Positions 60,542 through 64,000 of a DNA stretch of 64,000 bases are shown piece after piece. The DNA comes from Umbilicaria muhlenbergii. Taxonomy: Eukaryota > Ascomycota > Lecanoromycetes > Umbilicariales > Umbilicariaceae. The notes under the pieces are model-generated. The model made no database searches and was not told where the DNA came from. It was given only the letters and a program-made list of their open reading frames with translations. The stretch is from contig KK106983.1 in the NCBI GenBank assembly GCA_000611775.1, positions 1,018,575 to 1,082,574 on the forward strand, in the 5' to 3' direction. Position 1 is the first letter of the stretch. Every line of letters begins with the position of its first letter. The position numbers and the translations under genes were made by a program.

Positions 60542-63500
60542 TCAAATCTCCAATCCCTGCGCGATCAACTTGCCCAACTGTTGGATCTGCATGCACAAGT
60601 TAGCATCATCGTTGCATTTCCACTCCAGGACACAATGGAGGAGAAGAACTTACCCCCGGCGCCCTCATAATGGTGAAATGATTCCCTTCCATATTCGTGG
60701 TCCGAATATTCTCCGCCCCCAACAACTGATCCCACCCATTATACCCAAAATCCGTCCGGTTGTTCAGCAACCACTTCATACTCTTCGGATCGTCGTCCGA
60801 CACCGGCGGTTTCGGATCCCCCGGTTTCCCGCACACGCCTTCGCGCGCCCAGATCGCAAACGTCTTGGGCGCCTTGGCCGGGTCAAGTGGCTTCGCTTTG
60901 TCGTTGTACGCCGTCAGCGCTTTAATGCTGGCTTCGAAATGCGGCAGCAGCCAGGAAGGCGGGCTCTTGCCGCCGGAGCCGAGAAGCCCGATGCGATCGA
61001 AGAAGTGGTGAAGGCGTGACGGCAACGGTTCCAGCGCCAAGGGGCAGGGCGAGTCAAGCAGGATGAGCCGGTCGACCGTTTCCCCCTCGGCGAGCAGTTG
61101 GCGGGTGATTTCGTAGGCAACGACGCCGCCGGCGGACCAGCCGCCCATGATGTAGGGACCGTGGGGCTGGCGGCGGCGGATCTCGGCCATGTAGATTGAT
61201 GAGACGGTTTCGATGCCGCAGGTGAAGTCTTTGGGGGTGGTCATGAAGGGGCAGTTGAGGCCGTAGACGCAGACAGAGGGGCCGATTTTGGGGATGTTCG
61301 CGTAGGATGTTGCGGAGCCGGAGCCGTCGGGGAGAAGGAAGAGGGTCGTGGTGGCTGTTTTGGGATCGCCTTGGACGAGCATCGACTGTGCCTTTGGGTA
61401 TTGGCTCAGGTCGAGAGATTTGGATGACTGCTTGTTGGCCGGCTTTGATTTTGGTTCATTTGGTGCTGTGCTGGGTGCGACAGTGGGAGCCATGAACTTC
61501 TCAAGAGCAGCGATGGAAGGATAATCTTGGAAGAGAGTGGGCGGTAGCTCCATTCCTGTTTGCTCTCTCAAGATTCCGAGGATGGTAAGAGCCATAAGTG
61601 AATCCATACCAAGAGAGTTCAAATCGTTCTCACCCACAACTTCTTCCATTGGAATGCCCATCTGTTCGGAGATGGTGGTTCGTAGGAGCATGTTCAAATC
61701 CTCTATCTTGCCCTGTGGACCGGCTGCCTGGCCCTTGGGAGACTCGTCCTTGGGCGCTTCATCCTCAGCCTCATCCTCAGCATCTGACATAGAGCTGTCA
61801 GAAGTCATGACTGGGGTAGCATCTGAACCGCTTTTTTCACTATCTTCTGGCGTAGCCGAGGCGGAACTGGATTGAGACAAGGCTGTTTTCAGCTTCTTGA
61901 CGGTTGGGTTGTCGATGAATAGGGTTCCAGGAACATCAAGACTTAATTCTTCCCGAAATTTCGCCGCAATTGCTAGCGACAAGAGCGAGTCTACGCCCAA
62001 AGATGCGAAAGTACATTCATCTTGTAGTTCGACTAGCTCGACTTCGGCTTCACCAGCAATGATCTCAAAGGCTCTCGCGGTGATGTCCCTCTCTTTCTTC
62101 TCCTTCGCCGGTTTCGAAGTTTTGGCGGCAGGCATAGGGGCCTTGGTCTTCTTTGCAGCCGGCGCGGCTTTACTCTTCGGTGCTGCTTGCTGAGCCTTTG
62201 CCGGTGGGGTGGTCTTAGCCGCCGCTTTCGGCTTATCATCAGGAGGGAGTATGTTGTCCAATGTTGCGCGAGGTATGCGTTGAAATTTCAAGCCGCCAAC
62301 GACGCCAATAATGGTGTTCTCCTTTTCCTCAAAGATGTAGACATCGCCCTCGTAGACGTTTGCTTCAGAAGGAGACGGTTGCATCCTGACATAAGAACGA
62401 TATTTGTTCGCTCTCGAAAATGGCCTGGCAAATCGCATGGACTTCCATCCATGAGATATGTAGACATAAGTCTTTGAATCGACAGCGTCACTCGCGTTCA
62501 TGATGAAACCTGACAGGTGCGCTAAGCTATCAATCCAGTATGGACTGCAGAAGAAGTGGCCCTCGTCGGTCTGGAAGGATACACGTGAGGTGGCCTCGAA
62601 CTGTGAGCTGTCAAGGATGACCTCTTGCATGCCGCGGTACCTGTCATCGTACCGGACTAACGCAGAGAAGAGCTTGTATGCGAGGCCACTCGTGATCCTG
62701 GGCAGTGCGCCATCCACGGTAGATTTCTTAAGCATGTCAATGCGGCCAGTGACCATGTAAGCATTCCTGGCCCACTCGGAAAGCCAGTCCGCCGCATTTC
62801 CATACTCAACCGTACATTGAGCATGCTGAGCAGTTTCTTTACCTGCAGAGTTTACGCTCGCATAGCGAAGCTCGGCCTTGCCCGAATCGAGGTCCGCTGT
62901 GGCCGTAACCTGGACGATTTGCCTACCAGGGCTATTCTTGTTCAAAATTAGCGGCTTCACTACCTGCATCCGGCAGACATCCATATCAGGAACTTTCTCG
63001 CCAGGTTTGATTTGTTTGTACAGGTAATCGGCAACTGTGAGTGCCATATCCGCATAGATCGACTGGATGAAGGTCAACACAGAACGCATACAGGAGTTCG
63101 AGCGACACTTACAGAGGGACATAGACCGGCGCCGTTCACTGAATGGCCACTGATTGCCGTGCCAAAGACGTCCTCATGGATATCGGACTGTACTACCAAC
63201 TTTCCTTTAGTGCCTTCCACGTCTTCCTCGACTATTACGTGAATCGAGGAGGTTGATAACTTTGACTTCCGCTCCCAAGGACCCAACTTTTCCGGAACCT
63301 CTTCTATTTCCTTCCGCTGTGAAACATCACCTTTGGTCAGACACCAGTCGTTGACGTAATCAATCCAATAATTCTTATTATCAAAGCTGTACGGGGGTAA
63401 CTCCAAGAGCTGGTGCGATTCATCGAACTCTCGATGGACTTCTGTCCAATCGACCGACAGGCCAGTGCAATGAAGATTGCTGAGGCTCTCGGCGAGGGTC

Positions 63501-64000
63501 CTCCAAGGTTCCTGCTTCTTGTGAAGTGATGCATTGACGTTTGCTCCGGGCAATGCTGACTTGATCATTCCCGAACAGATCGGGTGCGGCCCAATCTCGA
63601 TCCAGACAGTCTTTTCGTCAATCAGCATCTCCTCATGTGCAGCTTGAAGAGCGCCCATGAAATTGACAGTTTCCCGTGCATGGCGACGAAGATAACTGGG
63701 GTTGACAGATCCACCCTCAGAAATAGTCTCACCCAGAAGTGGAGAAAGGATAGGCACATTCGGGGTATCAAATAGAACAGCGCTCGCGACATCTTCGAAT
63801 GAGTCAAGAATGCGGTCGACTTGGGACGAGTGGAAGGCGAACGGGACGTTCAGCTTCATACTCTTCAGCCCTGCTGCTGTCAACGTCTTTGAAAGGGAAT
63901 CAATCTCCTCTGTAGTACCGGCCAGCACGGTTTCGAGCTCTGCGTTGATACATGCGATTTGGAATGGTGCTCCGTTAGCGGCCGACTGCACAGACGGCAG
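60542..64000 (-). CDS. Non-reducing polyketide synthase, C-terminal part (AT end - PT - ACP - ACP - TE)
   Basis: Exons 63113-64000 (open at the right edge), 60654-63062, 60542-60586; phases close; 1112 residues seen. The fragment begins in the acyltransferase. The product-template domain has its catalytic His at fragment residue 286 (SGHSVNG) and Asp at 474 (PYWIDSLAHLSGF). Two acyl carrier domains carry phosphopantetheine serines at 655 (LGVDSL) and 784 (LGMDSL). The thioesterase/Claisen cyclase has Ser 939 (GGWSAGG), Asp 966 and His 1091 (GNHFTIM). The layout is that of SAT-KS-AT-PT-ACP-ACP-TE synthases that make aromatic polyketides. PT motifs such as SGFIMNASDA resemble tetrahydroxynaphthalene (DHN-melanin) and cercosporin-type enzymes; I cannot decide between them without the KS. 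Confidence 0.92.

Overview
The window is nuclear DNA of a filamentous ascomycete (Pezizomycotina). Genes are split by introns of about 46-136 nt with GT...AG ends and CTNAC-type branch points. The gene set (PalB, Rax2, fungal RRM and C2H2 proteins, NuA3 Nto1, a fungal NmrA-like protein, a non-reducing polyketide synthase with an AflR-type regulator) is typical of that group. A dothideomycete is my best guess, but that is inference. I rebuilt exon structures by hand; every completed model closes in frame.

Layout, left part. The 3' end of a PalB/Rim13 calpain-like protease gene runs off the left edge. It is followed by two C2H2 zinc-finger genes facing each other (3136-4143 + and 4951-6811 -), about 3 kb with no gene, then a cystinosin-type PQ-loop transporter on the minus strand, interrupted by a 55-N assembly gap. 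U2AF large subunit (-) and OGG1 (+) diverge from a 324-bp promoter. Rax2 (+) and a seven-helix receptor (-) converge.

Middle part. After about 3.7 kb with no supported gene come RPS13 (+) and a secreted GH32 invertase/fructanase (-), tail to tail. FAN1 nuclease (-) and a DPY30-motif COMPASS subunit, Sdc1 (+), share a 182-bp promoter. A Tra2-like RRM protein (-), NuA3 subunit Nto1 (-) and a short conserved fungal protein (+) follow. Much of this block is housekeeping: splicing, DNA repair, chromatin and translation.

Right part. From about 44.2 kb the DNA looks accessory. There is an aldo-keto reductase gene with all exons and splice sites in place but one in-frame TAG, a 178-bp-period duplication just upstream of it, and an NmrA-like gene. 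A gene-poor 7.7 kb stretch follows with a TA-flanked MITE-like element with perfect 28-bp terminal inverted repeats and two heptanucleotide arrays. The window ends in the edge of a secondary-metabolite locus: a Zn2Cys6/AflR-domain regulator (+) facing the 3' half of a non-reducing polyketide synthase (-; AT-PT-ACP-ACP-TE visible). The rest of that cluster, if any, lies beyond position 64000.
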